A stretch of 64,000 nt of DNA from Companilactobacillus musae (GCF_003967595.1 NZ_BIFW01000008.1:60969-124968), one strand, 5' to 3'. Positions 50,615 to 60,321 are shown, counted from the stretch's first letter. Notes: a model not told the origin generated them from the letters alone. Translations and numbers: made by a program.

Positions 50615-52924
50615 TTAAAGCTCAATTATCAGCTTTTCACCAGCATCTGTTTGATATTCTCGATCATGATAAATAAATTTAAATTTTCCATCAGTGAGGA
50701 CTGAAAAATGAGTATGAGTTACATGAACATGGACCTTTGTCTTGTGCCAAACTATCGAATATCTTAAAGAATTCCACGTACTAGGAATATGCGGTTGAAT
50801 TTTAAGTTTGCTTTGGACAATTCGTACACCGCCAAATCCCTCCACAACTACTTTCCAAATTCCTGCCAAACTTGCCATATGAATTCCTCTAATCGAGGAC
50901 TGCATATTCACTCCCAGATCAGTCTGACAACTCTTTTCGAAGTAATCAAAAGCCTTATCATAAAGTCCTAAATCATTGGCCAAGATGGCATGAACTGGAT
51001 AGGATAATGACGAATCATGAGTCGTCTTAGGTTCATAGTAATTCCAATTTTCCATGATTGTATCTCTAGTAAAATCATTTTCAAATAACAGCATTAATAG
51101 AACCACATCTGCTTGTTTAGTCACTTGAATCTTATCCAATTGTTTCAAGTCAAAATCCTTAAAAATCTCTGAAGTATTATCGGCTTTTTTATACTTTTCG
51201 ACATTGATTTTCTTGTATGATAAATAATCATCATCTTGTGGGATCAATCCGTTTTCATCGGGTTCTGGTACATAGAGTTTTGAAGCTTTAATAATCAAAT
51301 CTTTTAGGAGCCTTTTCAAGTTTAGTTTAATGTTAAGACGCTCATAGTCATGGGGATTATTTTGACGAAGATCAATAATGATCTCCGCACCTTTTTTCAT
51401 GCACCAATGAGCCAAGTAATTAGTAAAAGCATTGTTTGATGAGTGTTCCTTATATTCATCTGGACCGATGACGTCCGTAATTTCATACCGATTCTTATCT
51501 GCATTCCATTCAACACGACTATCCCAAAATTTGGCACATTGTAAAATTATTTCATAACCCATTCGTTTGGCAAAATCTTCATCCCCGGTAGCAACTAAAT
51601 ATTGTGATACTCCAAAGGCTACGTCACTAGTAACGTGTTGCTCAGTATCACCAGAAAGAATTTTCATTGGTTCACCGGTTATAATATCCGCACTGCCCCA
51701 CAAAGGTGCAGATTCAGCATCCGTTGGCATGGCAGCTTCCCATGGATATTGGGCGCCTTTATAGCCGCCCTCATGGGCTTTCCTTTTGGCACCAATCAAT
51801 CCCAAATAACGATACACCAGTAAGTTATAGGCATAGTGTGGCATATTAAACATGAAGAACGGCAACATGAAGATCTCGGTATCCCAAAAAGCATGACCTT
51901 TGTATCCTTCACCCGTCATCCCCTTAGCACCAATATTCATTCCAAAATCATGTGGCATATTTGCGACCAATTGATACCGAGCATAATTAATGGCTATTTG
52001 TGGTTTATTATTGTGTGATGAAATTTCTACCATACTTTTTTGCCAAATTTTTTCATCCCATACCTTGCTAGATTCATCCAATAAAGTTTGATAAGGAAGT
52101 CTCCCAACACGCTTTAATTCTTTCAAAGAGTCCTCTGATACATTAACTTCCAAATCTTTATCTTTACTAGAAAAGACCGTAGCATATTTAACAAATCTCA
52201 ATAATTTGCCCTTTTCAACATCAACTGAATAGTTAGCACAGACCCGTCGCCGATCAATTATTAGGTGAGGATTCAGCGTTAATTCTGAATCCTCTAAAAA
52301 TAAACGGTGATATTCAGTCAAAGCAAACTTAATTTTTGATTCTTGAGTTTGTGTCTGCATTTGCACAAAACGAGCATTGAAAAGACGTTTACTCCCCTCC
52401 AAAAAATGTTGTGCTCCACTATTAGTTTGTTGTCCATCTATTCCTGATTTAATTTGTAGACGAATGTTATTATTTAATGGTGTAATTGACACTTTGGAAA
52501 CAAATAAATGCAAGTTATGCATCGAAACAAACCTTTGAAATTTAAAATGTAATTTACACTCGCCGACTTGCCAATCAAATGAACGAATTATTTCACCATT
52601 TTTCAAATTTAAACCACGTTGATAATTAGTGACTTTTCCATGATTTAAACTCAATACCCGATCATTAACTATTATTTCGATATTAACAATGTCCGGCAAA
52701 TTGGGCAGTTCCGTCGCTTCGCCTTGTAACTTATCGAAACTTCCTAGAACAAACATATCTCGTTTTTCATTCAAATAATTTTCTTCTAAGGTTCCACGAA
52801 TACCAAAATAACCATTTCCCTGAAACATCAAAGATTCATATTTACTAAGATTTTTCGTATCAGGGATATTACTGCCGATCCACCAATCATTGTCTGGTTT
52901 AGTAGCAACTCCAAATAACATCAT
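50615..52924 (-). CDS. GH65 disaccharide phosphorylase, copy 1
   Basis: 769 aa, usual length. GH65 inverting phosphorylases split alpha-glucosides (maltose, kojibiose, nigerose, trehalose and others) with phosphate to beta-glucose 1-phosphate. N-terminal beta-sandwich (about 1-260, FQGNGYFGIRG), catalytic (alpha/alpha)6 barrel with general acid Glu in GPDEYKEHSSNNAFTNY (about 487) and phosphate-binding residues near HDSSLS. The aglycone specificity cannot be read. A paralogue is at 53960. No beta-phosphoglucomutase or transporter lies nearby, so those partners must be elsewhere. Confidence 0.93.
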   Translation of the reverse strand: MMLFGVATKPDNDWWIGSNIPDTKNLSKYESLMFQGNGYFGIRGTLEENYLNEKRDMFVLGSFDKLQGEATELPNLPDIVNIEIIVNDRVLSLNHGKVTNYQRGLNLKNGEIIRSFDWQVGECKLHFKFQRFVSMHNLHLFVSKVSITPLNNNIRLQIKSGIDGQQTNSGAQHFLEGSKRLFNARFVQMQTQTQESKIKFALTEYHRLFLEDSELTLNPHLIIDRRRVCANYSVDVEKGKLLRFVKYATVFSSKDKDLEVNVSEDSLKELKRVGRLPYQTLLDESSKVWDEKIWQKSMVEISSHNNKPQIAINYARYQLVANMPHDFGMNIGAKGMTGEGYKGHAFWDTEIFMLPFFMFNMPHYAYNLLVYRYLGLIGAKRKAHEGGYKGAQYPWEAAMPTDAESAPLWGSADIITGEPMKILSGDTEQHVTSDVAFGVSQYLVATGDEDFAKRMGYEIILQCAKFWDSRVEWNADKNRYEITDVIGPDEYKEHSSNNAFTNYLAHWCMKKGAEIIIDLRQNNPHDYERLNIKLNLKRLLKDLIIKASKLYVPEPDENGLIPQDDDYLSYKKINVEKYKKADNTSEIFKDFDLKQLDKIQVTKQADVVLLMLLFENDFTRDTIMENWNYYEPKTTHDSSLSYPVHAILANDLGLYDKAFDYFEKSCQTDLGVNMQSSIRGIHMASLAGIWKVVVEGFGGVRIVQSKLKIQPHIPSTWNSLRYSIVWHKTKVHVHVTHTHFSVLTDGKFKFIYHDREYQTDAGEKLIIEL

Positions 52925-53025
52925 GAATCATCTCTTTTAATTGTTATTTGTTTAAACATATTATAAATCTCACGCTAAATATACTATAAAATATATAATA
53001 ATCAACAAAAAAGATTCGGAACGTA

Positions 53026-53074
53026 AAAATCCCCATGTAGGCAACCATCTTGATGGTCACTGCATGAGGATTTC
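53026..53074. terminator. Family 4 nested-hairpin terminator
   Basis: AAATCCcCATG ... CATGaGGATTT with inner ACCATC / GATGGT hairpin. Same design and partly same sequence as 23596-23646. It ends the SDR gene on the minus strand. Confidence 0.75.
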
Positions 53075-53079
53075 TTCAA

Positions 53080-53889
53080 TTACTTCATTAATTTATTCAA
53101 AACAACTCGATAAGTATTAGGCATAGTCCGGGCAATCATAACCATACTGTGATCAACCACGGAATTATAATATCTTCTCTTCGGATGGGCATCTGTTGCG
53201 GCATGATAAAATACCTGGGCTAAATCTTCAGATGTTGCTCCAGTACCTAACTTAGAAAAGAGCTTCTCTACTTTATCAACTAATTCATCATAGGGCGAAT
53301 TATCCAACAAATTCTTTCTAGCATTTTCAAAAGCAATTTTACTCCATTCAGACTTAGTTAAACCAGGCTGAATAATGATTGAACGGATTCCAAATCTCTT
53401 CACCTCAGAATCCAGTACATCACTCCACATATTCAAACTAGCCTTAGTAGCATGATACCAACCACCTAAAGGACTATAAACATTAGCTCCAATAGATGAA
53501 ACATTGATGATACGACCAGAATTTTGACGACGCATAACCGGTAAAACTAATTGCGTTAGCTGTCCAACTGCAAACAAGTTGACGTCAAATTGTTTTTTAG
53601 CATTTTCAATGGGAACTTCTTCCAAAGGTCCATACTCGCCATAACCTGCATTATTGATCAAAACATCAATTCTTCCCTGCTCGCTGACAGTTCGATCAAC
53701 TAATTGTCGAACTGAAAATTTATCGGTCACATCCAATTTCTGTGTATGAATTCCCTTTTCTCTTAAATCTGTCAATCTTTCTACACGTCTAGCACCGCCA
53801 TAAACTTCAAAACCTTGCTGTTTAAAATATAAGGCTGCCGCACGTCCCATACCAGATGAAATACCAGTAATAATCGCAACTCGTGTCAT
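53080..53889 (-). CDS. Short-chain dehydrogenase/reductase
   Basis: 269-aa classical SDR. NAD(P) motif TGISSGMGRA, NNAGYGEYGPLE, catalytic Ser in NVSSIGA and YHATK. An Arg pair after the cofactor loop (GGARRVERL) suggests NADPH. GGAGG precedes the ATG. It lies between two GH65 genes on the same strand (70 bp after the upstream one), but a chemical link to disaccharide phosphorolysis is not obvious. Substrate unknown. Confidence 0.92.
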   Translation of the reverse strand: MTRVAIITGISSGMGRAAALYFKQQGFEVYGGARRVERLTDLREKGIHTQKLDVTDKFSVRQLVDRTVSEQGRIDVLINNAGYGEYGPLEEVPIENAKKQFDVNLFAVGQLTQLVLPVMRRQNSGRIINVSSIGANVYSPLGGWYHATKASLNMWSDVLDSEVKRFGIRSIIIQPGLTKSEWSKIAFENARKNLLDNSPYDELVDKVEKLFSKLGTGATSEDLAQVFYHAATDAHPKRRYYNSVVDHSMVMIARTMPNTYRVVLNKLMK

Positions 53890-53959
53890 AAAAATTCCTC
53901 CAAGCTTATCAATAAATTTATTTTAACTTATTAATCGAATTACGCATTAAAAAATCAAC

Positions 53960-56290
53960 TTACTCTTGAATTTCTACAGGAATCTCTATATCGACACTAT
54001 TATTAGCAGAAACTTGATATTCTTGACCATGATTAATAAAGGAAATATCATCACCTATTACCGATACCAATGTTTCCTCATGATTAGTTTTAACTTGGAC
54101 TAAATTACCTTGCCAATTTATTTGATATTCCAAACTATGCCACTGTTCTGGCAAATGGGGCTCAATTCTCAATTTGCCATTATCAATTCTGACACCACCG
54201 AATCCTTCGACCGTCATATTCCAAACGCCACCGCAAGCAGCCATATGCAATCCTTGAACAGCCTTACCAATATGGACACCCAAATCTGTTTCACAGGCTT
54301 TCTCATAAAAATCATAAGCTTTCTTGTCATATCCTAAGTCACTGGCTAAAACTGCATGCGTCGACAAAGACAATGAAGAATCGTGTGTTGTTTTTGGTTC
54401 ATAATAATTCCAATTGCTACGTTTGATCTCATCACTAAATGAGTTCTCAAATAAATAGATTAATAATAAAACGTCAGCCTGTTTAGTTACTTGCATTTCA
54501 TTAATTTGAGTTAAATTGTAATCTTTAAAAATATCACTGACTTGATTATTATTCTGATATCTCGTAACATCAATTTTCTTCTTTAACAAATAACCATCGT
54601 CTTCAGGAATAACTCCTTGCTCGTTAGGCTCAGGAATATAAATCTTATTGATTCTTTCAATCCAATCCGAATAGACTTCAACCAAATTCATTTTTTGATT
54701 CAAATTTTCATAGATATCAGGTCGGTCTTCTTTTAAAAGGTTAAAAATTTTAATTGCCTTTTCGATACACCACTTAGCCGCATAATTAGTAAATGCATTA
54801 TTATCAGCGTGTTCCTTGTACTCATCTGGTCCAATAACATCATTAATCTCATAACGATCTTGTTTTTGATTGTACTCTAATCGACTATTCCAGAATTTAG
54901 CAGCATCAAGAATTATTTCATAACCCATTTCTTCGGCAAATTTACGATCATTAGTAGCATTGAGATATTCCATAATTGCTATAACAATATCGCTAGTTAC
55001 ATGTTGTTCAATAAACCCCGACCATATCTTCATTGGCTCTCCCGTAATAATATCAGCACTTCCCCACAGAGGTGCGGTTTCTCCATCACTAGGCCATGCT
55101 GCCTCCCAAGGGAATTGGGCACCTTGATATGAGTTATCTCGAGCTTTTTTATGAGCTCCAGCTAACCCTAAATATCTGTATTTTAGAAGATTACGAGCAA
55201 TCTTTGGCATTGTAAAAGTATAATATGGTAACATAAAAACTTCCGTATCCCAAAAAGTATGTCCTTTATAGCCCTCGCCAGTTATACCTTTAGCACCGAT
55301 ATTCATTCTTGAATCACGAGGCGTATTAGCTGCTAACTGATATCTCACAAAGTTGATAACTACTTGTGGTCTTATATCGTCAGCATCGATCTTGATGTAA
55401 TTTTTCCGCCAAATATTTTTTTCCCAAGCTTTGGCAGACTTTTGTAAAAGTTCATTATAGTTTGATAGAATATTACGCTTTAACTTCTGTACAGATACCT
55501 TCGTCAAATCCATGTCCTCGTAACCACGATCAATACTTGAATAAAGATTAGAATATTTTACTAAGGTAAACTTTTGATTACCGTTCAAATTAAGATCGTA
55601 ATTGCCAAAAATCTGACGACGTCCCATTTTAACGTACGGCTTATTATTCAATAGAACTTCATCTACATAAGCTTTATGAAGAGTATTAAAAACAAATTTA
55701 ATATGTGATTGCTGGCTTTCCTCTGTTAATTGAAGAAACTTACCTTCGTAAAGACGTTTGTCGCCTTCCATCAAGTGCTGGGTTTCACTGTTTGACTGTT
55801 GTCCATCAATTCCTGAACGTACTTGAATATTTAAATTATCTTGATCAGAGGTTATTTCTACCTTAGAAACTAATAGATGTTTATCTTCCATTGAAATAAA
55901 TCTTCTGAATTTGAAGGTCACCCGCTTACTGTTGATTATCCAATCAAACTCACGTACTAACTCTCCATTTCGTAAATTTAAATATTTATGATAATTTTCA
56001 ACCTGACCATTTTGTAAATTCAACTCTTCACCGTCTATTTTAAATTCCATATTCAATAGATCCGGCAAATTAGGCAATTCAGTTACTTCACTTGGAAATT
56101 TATCAAAAGTCCCGGCGACAAACATATTACGTCTTTCATGCAACTGCTTTTCTTCAGATACTGCTCGAATACCAAAATATCCGTTACCTTGAAACATTAA
56201 AGTTTCTATTTTATTGATCATCATTGGATCAAAATTATCGGTTCCGATATACCAACTGTTTTTCTCATCTGTATCTACGCAAAATTTCAT
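53960..56290 (-). CDS. GH65 disaccharide phosphorylase, copy 2
   Basis: 776 aa, about as long as copy 1 and similar throughout (FQGNGYFGIRA, GAKGITGEGYKGHTFWDTE, GPDEYKEHADNNAFTNY with general acid Glu near 488, KTTHDSSLS). Differences in loops may give a different aglycone preference. First of the SDR-GH65 group. A perfect 7-bp-arm palindrome (56366-56383) about 75 bp upstream is a probable operator. The start has GGATGATGAG upstream. Confidence 0.93.
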   Translation of the reverse strand: MKFCVDTDEKNSWYIGTDNFDPMMINKIETLMFQGNGYFGIRAVSEEKQLHERRNMFVAGTFDKFPSEVTELPNLPDLLNMEFKIDGEELNLQNGQVENYHKYLNLRNGELVREFDWIINSKRVTFKFRRFISMEDKHLLVSKVEITSDQDNLNIQVRSGIDGQQSNSETQHLMEGDKRLYEGKFLQLTEESQQSHIKFVFNTLHKAYVDEVLLNNKPYVKMGRRQIFGNYDLNLNGNQKFTLVKYSNLYSSIDRGYEDMDLTKVSVQKLKRNILSNYNELLQKSAKAWEKNIWRKNYIKIDADDIRPQVVINFVRYQLAANTPRDSRMNIGAKGITGEGYKGHTFWDTEVFMLPYYTFTMPKIARNLLKYRYLGLAGAHKKARDNSYQGAQFPWEAAWPSDGETAPLWGSADIITGEPMKIWSGFIEQHVTSDIVIAIMEYLNATNDRKFAEEMGYEIILDAAKFWNSRLEYNQKQDRYEINDVIGPDEYKEHADNNAFTNYAAKWCIEKAIKIFNLLKEDRPDIYENLNQKMNLVEVYSDWIERINKIYIPEPNEQGVIPEDDGYLLKKKIDVTRYQNNNQVSDIFKDYNLTQINEMQVTKQADVLLLIYLFENSFSDEIKRSNWNYYEPKTTHDSSLSLSTHAVLASDLGYDKKAYDFYEKACETDLGVHIGKAVQGLHMAACGGVWNMTVEGFGGVRIDNGKLRIEPHLPEQWHSLEYQINWQGNLVQVKTNHEETLVSVIGDDISFINHGQEYQVSANNSVDIEIPVEIQE

Positions 56291-56365
56291 TTCTCATCAT
56301 CCAATCAAATTAATTTCGCCTCAATACTAGTAATGTCAAAAGATGTTTAAACTCCCTCACAAATA

Positions 56366-56383
56366 TTGTAAACGTTTTTACAA
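56366..56383. promoter_or_regulatory. cre/LacI-type operator before GH65 copy 2
   Basis: TTGTAAACGTTTTTACAA: arms TTGTAAA / TTTACAA around CGTT. It matches the LacI/CcpA operator style (central CG) and lies in the promoter region. Confidence 0.65.
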
Positions 56384-56414
56384 AAATGTGAAAGAAATCA
56401 CTTTTAACCAAGAG

Positions 56415-56449
56415 AAAAAAGACCATCTCACAGTTGAGTTGATCTTTTT
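56415..56449. terminator. Hairpin with A/T runs
   Basis: GACcatCTCA / TGAGttGaTC hairpin with six A before and five T after. No plus-strand gene precedes it; on the minus strand it would back up the terminator at 56488. Confidence 0.6.
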
Positions 56450-56487
56450 ATGAATATATAAATGATTATTAAATTTATTTTTTATAT

Positions 56488-56516
56488 GAAAAAATAAGCC
56501 TTCTGGCTTTATTTTA
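56488..56516 (-). terminator. Terminator of the 56526 HTH gene
   Basis: Minus strand AATAAAGCC / GGCTTATT hairpin with TTTTTC. Confidence 0.75.
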
Positions 56517-56525
56517 TTTTTTCAT

Positions 56526-56807
56526 TTAATTTCTATTACCGTTTTCTTGAAGATTCTTTAAAATTAATTCACTTAATTCCTTCAAATCAATTCCATACAA
56601 ATCCGATAGTACAAACAGCAATTCACCATCGATAATCTTATTTTTGTCGGTTTCAATAGCACTCAAAACTGAGGTTGATGTTGAAAAGTTGTAATTCTCA
56701 CGAACAGTATCAACAACTTGCTGCAAAGTTAGTTCTTTAAAGAATCTCTTAGTACGTAAATATCTTCCAATTGTCATCATACGCCAAATACAACCTATAC
56801 CTTTCAT
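56526..56807 (-). CDS. Small XRE-like HTH protein
   Basis: At most 93 aa. The fold looks like a Rgg/XRE-type HTH (IGRYLRTKRFFKELTLQQVV ... TSVLSAIETDKNKI). The start is uncertain: ATGs at 56780 or 56777 (MMTIGRY / MTIGRY) fit the domain border better than 56807, and no site has a strong ribosome binding sequence. It lacks the TPR part of full-length Rgg, so it is either a short regulator or a truncated one. Divergent to another small HTH gene at 56932. Confidence 0.6.
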   Translation of the reverse strand: MKGIGCIWRMMTIGRYLRTKRFFKELTLQQVVDTVRENYNFSTSTSVLSAIETDKNKIIDGELLFVLSDLYGIDLKELSELILKNLQENGNRN

Positions 56808-56886
56808 ATATGATATTTTAACCTAAAATATGAATTTTTCCAAAAAAATATTGAAAAATTTGTGATTCTAGCTTAACATGAACTTG

Positions 56887-56902
56887 TTCCTAAATTAAGG
56901 AA
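56887..56902. promoter_or_regulatory. Possible operator between divergent HTH genes
   Basis: TTCCTAAATTAAGGAA, 5-bp perfect arms, centred 40 bp before the plus-strand start. Confidence 0.4.
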
Positions 56903-56931
56903 TATAACTTGAATAGGGGATTCTACTTATT

Positions 56932-57156
56932 ATGCACAACAACCAATATCTTAAAGCTTACTTTACCCTGAAAAACGTCAAGCAGAGTGACATCGCCAAA
57001 CTGCTTAACAAATCCATTTCTACGATTCGTCGCAAAAATGACAATCTGGGATTTACTCAGAAAGAAATTTTGCAAATCCATAATAAATATAATATTCCTA
57101 TTGAAGTATTCTTCTACGACAATACTGAGGAAAAAGATAGCAATAAATTCTTATAG
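56932..57156 (+). CDS. Small HTH protein (74 aa)
   Basis: XRE/Cro-like HTH (VKQSDIAKLLNKSISTIRRKNDN) followed by a short acidic tail ending DSNKFL. The domain resembles phage-type repressors, but no phage gene is near. GGGG precedes the ATG. With the divergent 56526 gene it forms a two-regulator switch arrangement; function unknown. Confidence 0.65.
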   Translation: MHNNQYLKAYFTLKNVKQSDIAKLLNKSISTIRRKNDNLGFTQKEILQIHNKYNIPIEVFFYDNTEEKDSNKFL

Positions 57157-57320
57157 AAACCTTAAAAAGGAATATTGTTAAGTAATATATTTTATATAAA
57201 TGAAAACTTATTCTATCATCAATCCGATAAAAATTACATATTTACATACATGAAATATTGTCAATCTTAAAGTCCTACAAAGCTGGGTAATTTATTAAAA
57301 AATTCAATTTGAGTGAAAAT

Positions 57321-57370
57321 AAAAAGTATTCTATTAGAGAACAAATATGTCTCTGATAGAATACTTTTTT
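57321..57370. terminator. Terminator of the 57375 gene
   Basis: AGTATTCTATTAGAGA / TCTCTGATAGAATACT hairpin with A5 and T6. Confidence 0.9.
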
Positions 57371-57374
57371 ACCA

Positions 57375-57863
57375 TTATTGACTAATATCTTGTTGTAATT
57401 GATTCAATTCACCATCATTAGATAGTTTTTGGTACTGTTGATAGGCTTGATACCAGTTACCATCACTAATAGCCGATCTCAAACCAGAATAGTTGTCATT
57501 TGAAAAAATTTCTTGTGCTGCTTTTTGAGATTGTTCCTTCGACAATGAAGAAGAATCTGCGATCAGATTAGCAGCTTTTTGTTGATTATCGGCAGCTGAC
57601 ATAATTTGAGACATCTTTTTATCACTCAAAGCTGATGCTGCACGGTCAATTTTTTTATCTCTAGTTGGATCACCATTCTTTTTAGATTTTACTTTCTTTA
57701 CTAATTCAGACTTCACGACCTTGTCACTAGCTGTATCATTCCCCGTTACATTACGAATTGTATTATTCAATGGAAAGAAGAATACTACACACAATACTAA
57801 AATCACCACTATAGAAAGAAGTGTAATAATCAAAGGTTTTTTATTTTTTTTACTGTGACGCAT
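57375..57863 (-). CDS. Membrane-anchored extracellular protein of unknown function
   Basis: 162 aa. Basic N-terminus (MRHSKKNKK), one membrane helix (about 11-30), then a hydrophilic Lys/Ser/Gln-rich outer part that is mainly helical (SALSDKKMSQIMSAADNQQKAA ... SDGNWYQAYQQYQKL, each piece separate). The design resembles small lactobacillar envelope proteins of no known role. AGGGTGG precedes the ATG. Monocistronic. Confidence 0.7.
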   Translation of the reverse strand: MRHSKKNKKPLIITLLSIVVILVLCVVFFFPLNNTIRNVTGNDTASDKVVKSELVKKVKSKKNGDPTRDKKIDRAASALSDKKMSQIMSAADNQQKAANLIADSSSLSKEQSQKAAQEIFSNDNYSGLRSAISDGNWYQAYQQYQKLSNDGELNQLQQDISQ

Positions 57864-58256
57864 TTTACCACCCTTTTTCTCATGGATATATTACCACTAT
57901 CACGTTCGGATAGTATGCCATTAACTAAGCATTCATTCAATCATTTTCAGTAACTAAATATTCATAGATCATTATGAAAATAGAATTTTATAAAAATAGA
58001 AATAAGAAATTACATTTCAATTAATCTTTTTAAAATCTTTTAATTTTTATATCTTGAATATTAATTTAAAATTAATTATAATCTAAGATAATCAATGGAA
58101 ATATTGATTGAAACAAGTTTTAATAGTAAGAGTAAAATTAAATCATCCATTGCCTATTTCCTTACGAGATGGCCAATGAAAGTCCATTATCTAAATCAAT
58201 TAGTTATCCCTCACATTACACACACATAAAATGACTAATTAATTTGATAAAACCTC
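57864..58256. other. AT-rich gap, no gene recognised
   Basis: About 390 bp. It should contain the promoter of the 57375 gene. I find no open frame with a ribosome binding site and no repeat family member. Confidence 0.5.
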
Positions 58257-58306
58257 AAAAAAATCGGAGCTTTTGGATAATTCCCAATCCAAGTGCTTCG
58301 ATTTTT
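58257..58306 (-). terminator. Terminator of the flavodoxin gene
   Basis: Minus strand ATCGaAGC..GGAT / ATCC..GCTcCGAT hairpin with T7; it overlaps the stop codon. Confidence 0.8.
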
Positions 58307-58757
58307 ATTTATTATTCAAAAATTCTTTTAATTGAATATCATTTCCGTTATATTTTAAACCATCAGTTACTTCACTACCATGAGCTAATTCTTTCACTGA
58401 AGTCATTGATTCAGAAATTGGTGAACTAACACTAGTTGTAAAGGGAATAATTTTTTTACCTATAAAGTTATATTTTTCAAATAACGTGTGAAAAATCATT
58501 GGAACTTGTCCACTCCAAGTCGGATATCCAAGATAAATCGTATCGTACTTATCTAAATTAGCAATTTTTGTTTTAATTGCTGGATGGATCTGATTTTCAA
58601 ATTCCTTTTGAGCAATTGGAACATAATTACTATATCCCACTGGATAGGGAACTTGTGGCTCTAGCCTTACTATATCGGACTTGATAAATTGATGAATCTT
58701 TTCTGCAGCACTTTTAGTATTATTTGAAAGTGAAAAATAAATAATTAAATTTGCCAT
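58305..58757 (-). CDS. Flavodoxin-like protein
   Basis: 150-aa flavodoxin fold; FMN phosphate loop IYFSLSNNTKSAAEKI and the DTIYLGYPTWSGQVP ring-binding loop. Related to the flavodoxin_4 type that acts in quinone or thiol redox. AAGGTG precedes the ATG. Electron partners unknown. Confidence 0.88.
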   Translation of the reverse strand: MANLIIYFSLSNNTKSAAEKIHQFIKSDIVRLEPQVPYPVGYSNYVPIAQKEFENQIHPAIKTKIANLDKYDTIYLGYPTWSGQVPMIFHTLFEKYNFIGKKIIPFTTSVSSPISESMTSVKELAHGSEVTDGLKYNGNDIQLKEFLNNK

Positions 58758-58901
58758 TTATATACACCTTATTTTCTTATTTAAATTCATCTTAAACCCT
58801 AAAGTTAGCTTTAGTACAAGTACTATTTTCTGTAATTAACAGATAATTTTGCAAGGTATGATATGCTTGTTATATAAATAACTTAGGAGATGTTTTTTAG
58901 A

Positions 58902-59477
58902 ATGGATATTGAACAAGACCCTGCGTATCAGCAGATGGTAAATGGAGAACTATATTTAGAGTCAAAACCTTTAGCTGATTTACGTAATGATGTACGTAAT
59001 AAATTAATGAAATACAATTTGATCACTGACAATGATGAACGTAATTCTAAGATCAAGAGTTTAATGAAGTCAGTTGGTAACCGCTTCTTCGTTGAACCAA
59101 CAATTTACTTCAGCTATGGAACAAATATTACGATTGGTGATCATTTCTATGCTAATCACGATGTTATGCTTTGTGATGAAGGTAAAATCACAATCGGTAA
59201 TGATGTTAAATTTGGCCCTAAAGTTGGTCTCTATACTCCTCAACATCCCTTAGATCCAGCCGTTCGTCGAACTGAAGCTGAGAGAACTTCACCTATTACA
59301 ATTGGAAACGATGTCTGGGTCGGCGGTAGCGCTAGTATCCTACCTGGTGTTACTTTAGGAAATAACGTTATCGTTGGTGCCGGATCTGTTGTCACTCATT
59401 CATTTCCTGACAACGTCATTGTTGTTGGTAGTCCAGCTCGAATTCTACGTGAAAATAAACCTGTAAAAAAAGATTAA
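58902..59477 (+). CDS. maa: Sugar O-acetyltransferase (maltose/galactoside type)
   Basis: 191-aa LacA/Maa family enzyme, acetyl-CoA dependent. N-terminal MAC domain (MVNGELYLESKPLADLRN) and a left-handed beta helix of hexapeptide repeats (ITIGDHFYANHDVMLCDEG, ITIGNDVWVGGSASILPGV) with the catalytic His in PQHPLDP. The start is ATG 58902; the ATG at 58890 touches the AGGAG. Acceptor sugar unknown. Confidence 0.9.
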   Translation: MDIEQDPAYQQMVNGELYLESKPLADLRNDVRNKLMKYNLITDNDERNSKIKSLMKSVGNRFFVEPTIYFSYGTNITIGDHFYANHDVMLCDEGKITIGNDVKFGPKVGLYTPQHPLDPAVRRTEAERTSPITIGNDVWVGGSASILPGVTLGNNVIVGAGSVVTHSFPDNVIVVGSPARILRENKPVKKD

Positions 59478-59491
59478 AAATAAACTTTATG

Positions 59492-59533
59492 AAAAAGACC
59501 CTAATGACTTTTTATAGCCATTAGGGTCTTTTT
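59492..59533. terminator. Bidirectional terminator
   Basis: AAAAAGACCCTAATG / CATTAGGGTCTTTTT hairpin. Confidence 0.9.
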
Positions 59534-59564
59534 CATGCAAAATAAATTTTAGAATAATTGCTAT

Positions 59565-60176
59565 CTATCTAGCTTTACGGCCAATTCCTAAATCATCATG
59601 TGAACCCATTTTATCATTGTGGGCTAGACGAACGATAAGATCAGCTACACTACCACGGGCAACTTGATCGTCAACTGGCAACTCACCATCATGAGTTACT
59701 TCGTAATTATCAGTATCTTTTCCATCGTCTAACCAACTAGGACGAACAATTGTATAGTTCAAATCAGAATCTTTGATCAAATCAACAACCTGTTTATATG
59801 GTGCCAAAAGTTTCTCATCCGTCAAATTACCTGATGCACCATTAGTTACTGGAATTTCATTGTAGATGCCCATTGATGTAAGGAATAACAAACGCTTAAC
59901 TCCCTCTTTATCCATTGCATCAACAATCTTTTGGATCAAAAGTGATTCGTTGCTATCTAGTGATACTAAAACCACATCAATACCCTTCATCGCATCATCC
60001 AAAATCTTCTCGTCAATAATGTCTCCTTGAAATACACGTTCACGTTTTTCATCAATTGTTAATAATCCCGTATAACGCGCCATCAAAGTAATATTATCAT
60101 CAGTTTTGTCCAAAAAATATTTAGTAGCAAGTTCTCCCATTGAACTTGTTGCTCCAATAATCAAAACATTTGCCAT
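59565..60176 (-). CDS. NAD(P)-binding, NmrA/SDR-a type protein
   Basis: 203 aa, atypical SDR: GATSSMGELATKYFL nucleotide loop, VVLVSLDSN, LLFLTSMGIYNEIP and a late IVRPSWLDDG segment. No Tyr-x-x-x-Lys pair in the classical place, so it may be a redox sensor or quinone-type reductase. GGAGG precedes the ATG. Confidence 0.85.
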   Translation of the reverse strand: MANVLIIGATSSMGELATKYFLDKTDDNITLMARYTGLLTIDEKRERVFQGDIIDEKILDDAMKGIDVVLVSLDSNESLLIQKIVDAMDKEGVKRLLFLTSMGIYNEIPVTNGASGNLTDEKLLAPYKQVVDLIKDSDLNYTIVRPSWLDDGKDTDNYEVTHDGELPVDDQVARGSVADLIVRLAHNDKMGSHDDLGIGRKAR

Positions 60177-60270
60177 TGTTACTCTACCTCCGATTGTTTT
60201 ACTTCGCTTTTACACGTCTATCCTACCCCTTTATCAAAATTCTTGCTGGAACTCTTCGTTTACAAAGCGT

Positions 60271-60317
60271 AAAAAAATAAGCCACCAATATATTTAAATA
60301 TCGGTAACTTATCTTTT
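60271..60317 (-). terminator. Terminator of the 60322 gene
   Basis: Minus strand ATAAGttACCgATAT / ATATatTGGTggCTTAT hairpin then T7. Confidence 0.85.
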
Positions 60318-60321
60318 TAGC

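Noticed and set aside
56526..57156. Toxin-antitoxin pair
   Set aside because: Both products are HTH proteins and divergent; no toxin fold is visible.
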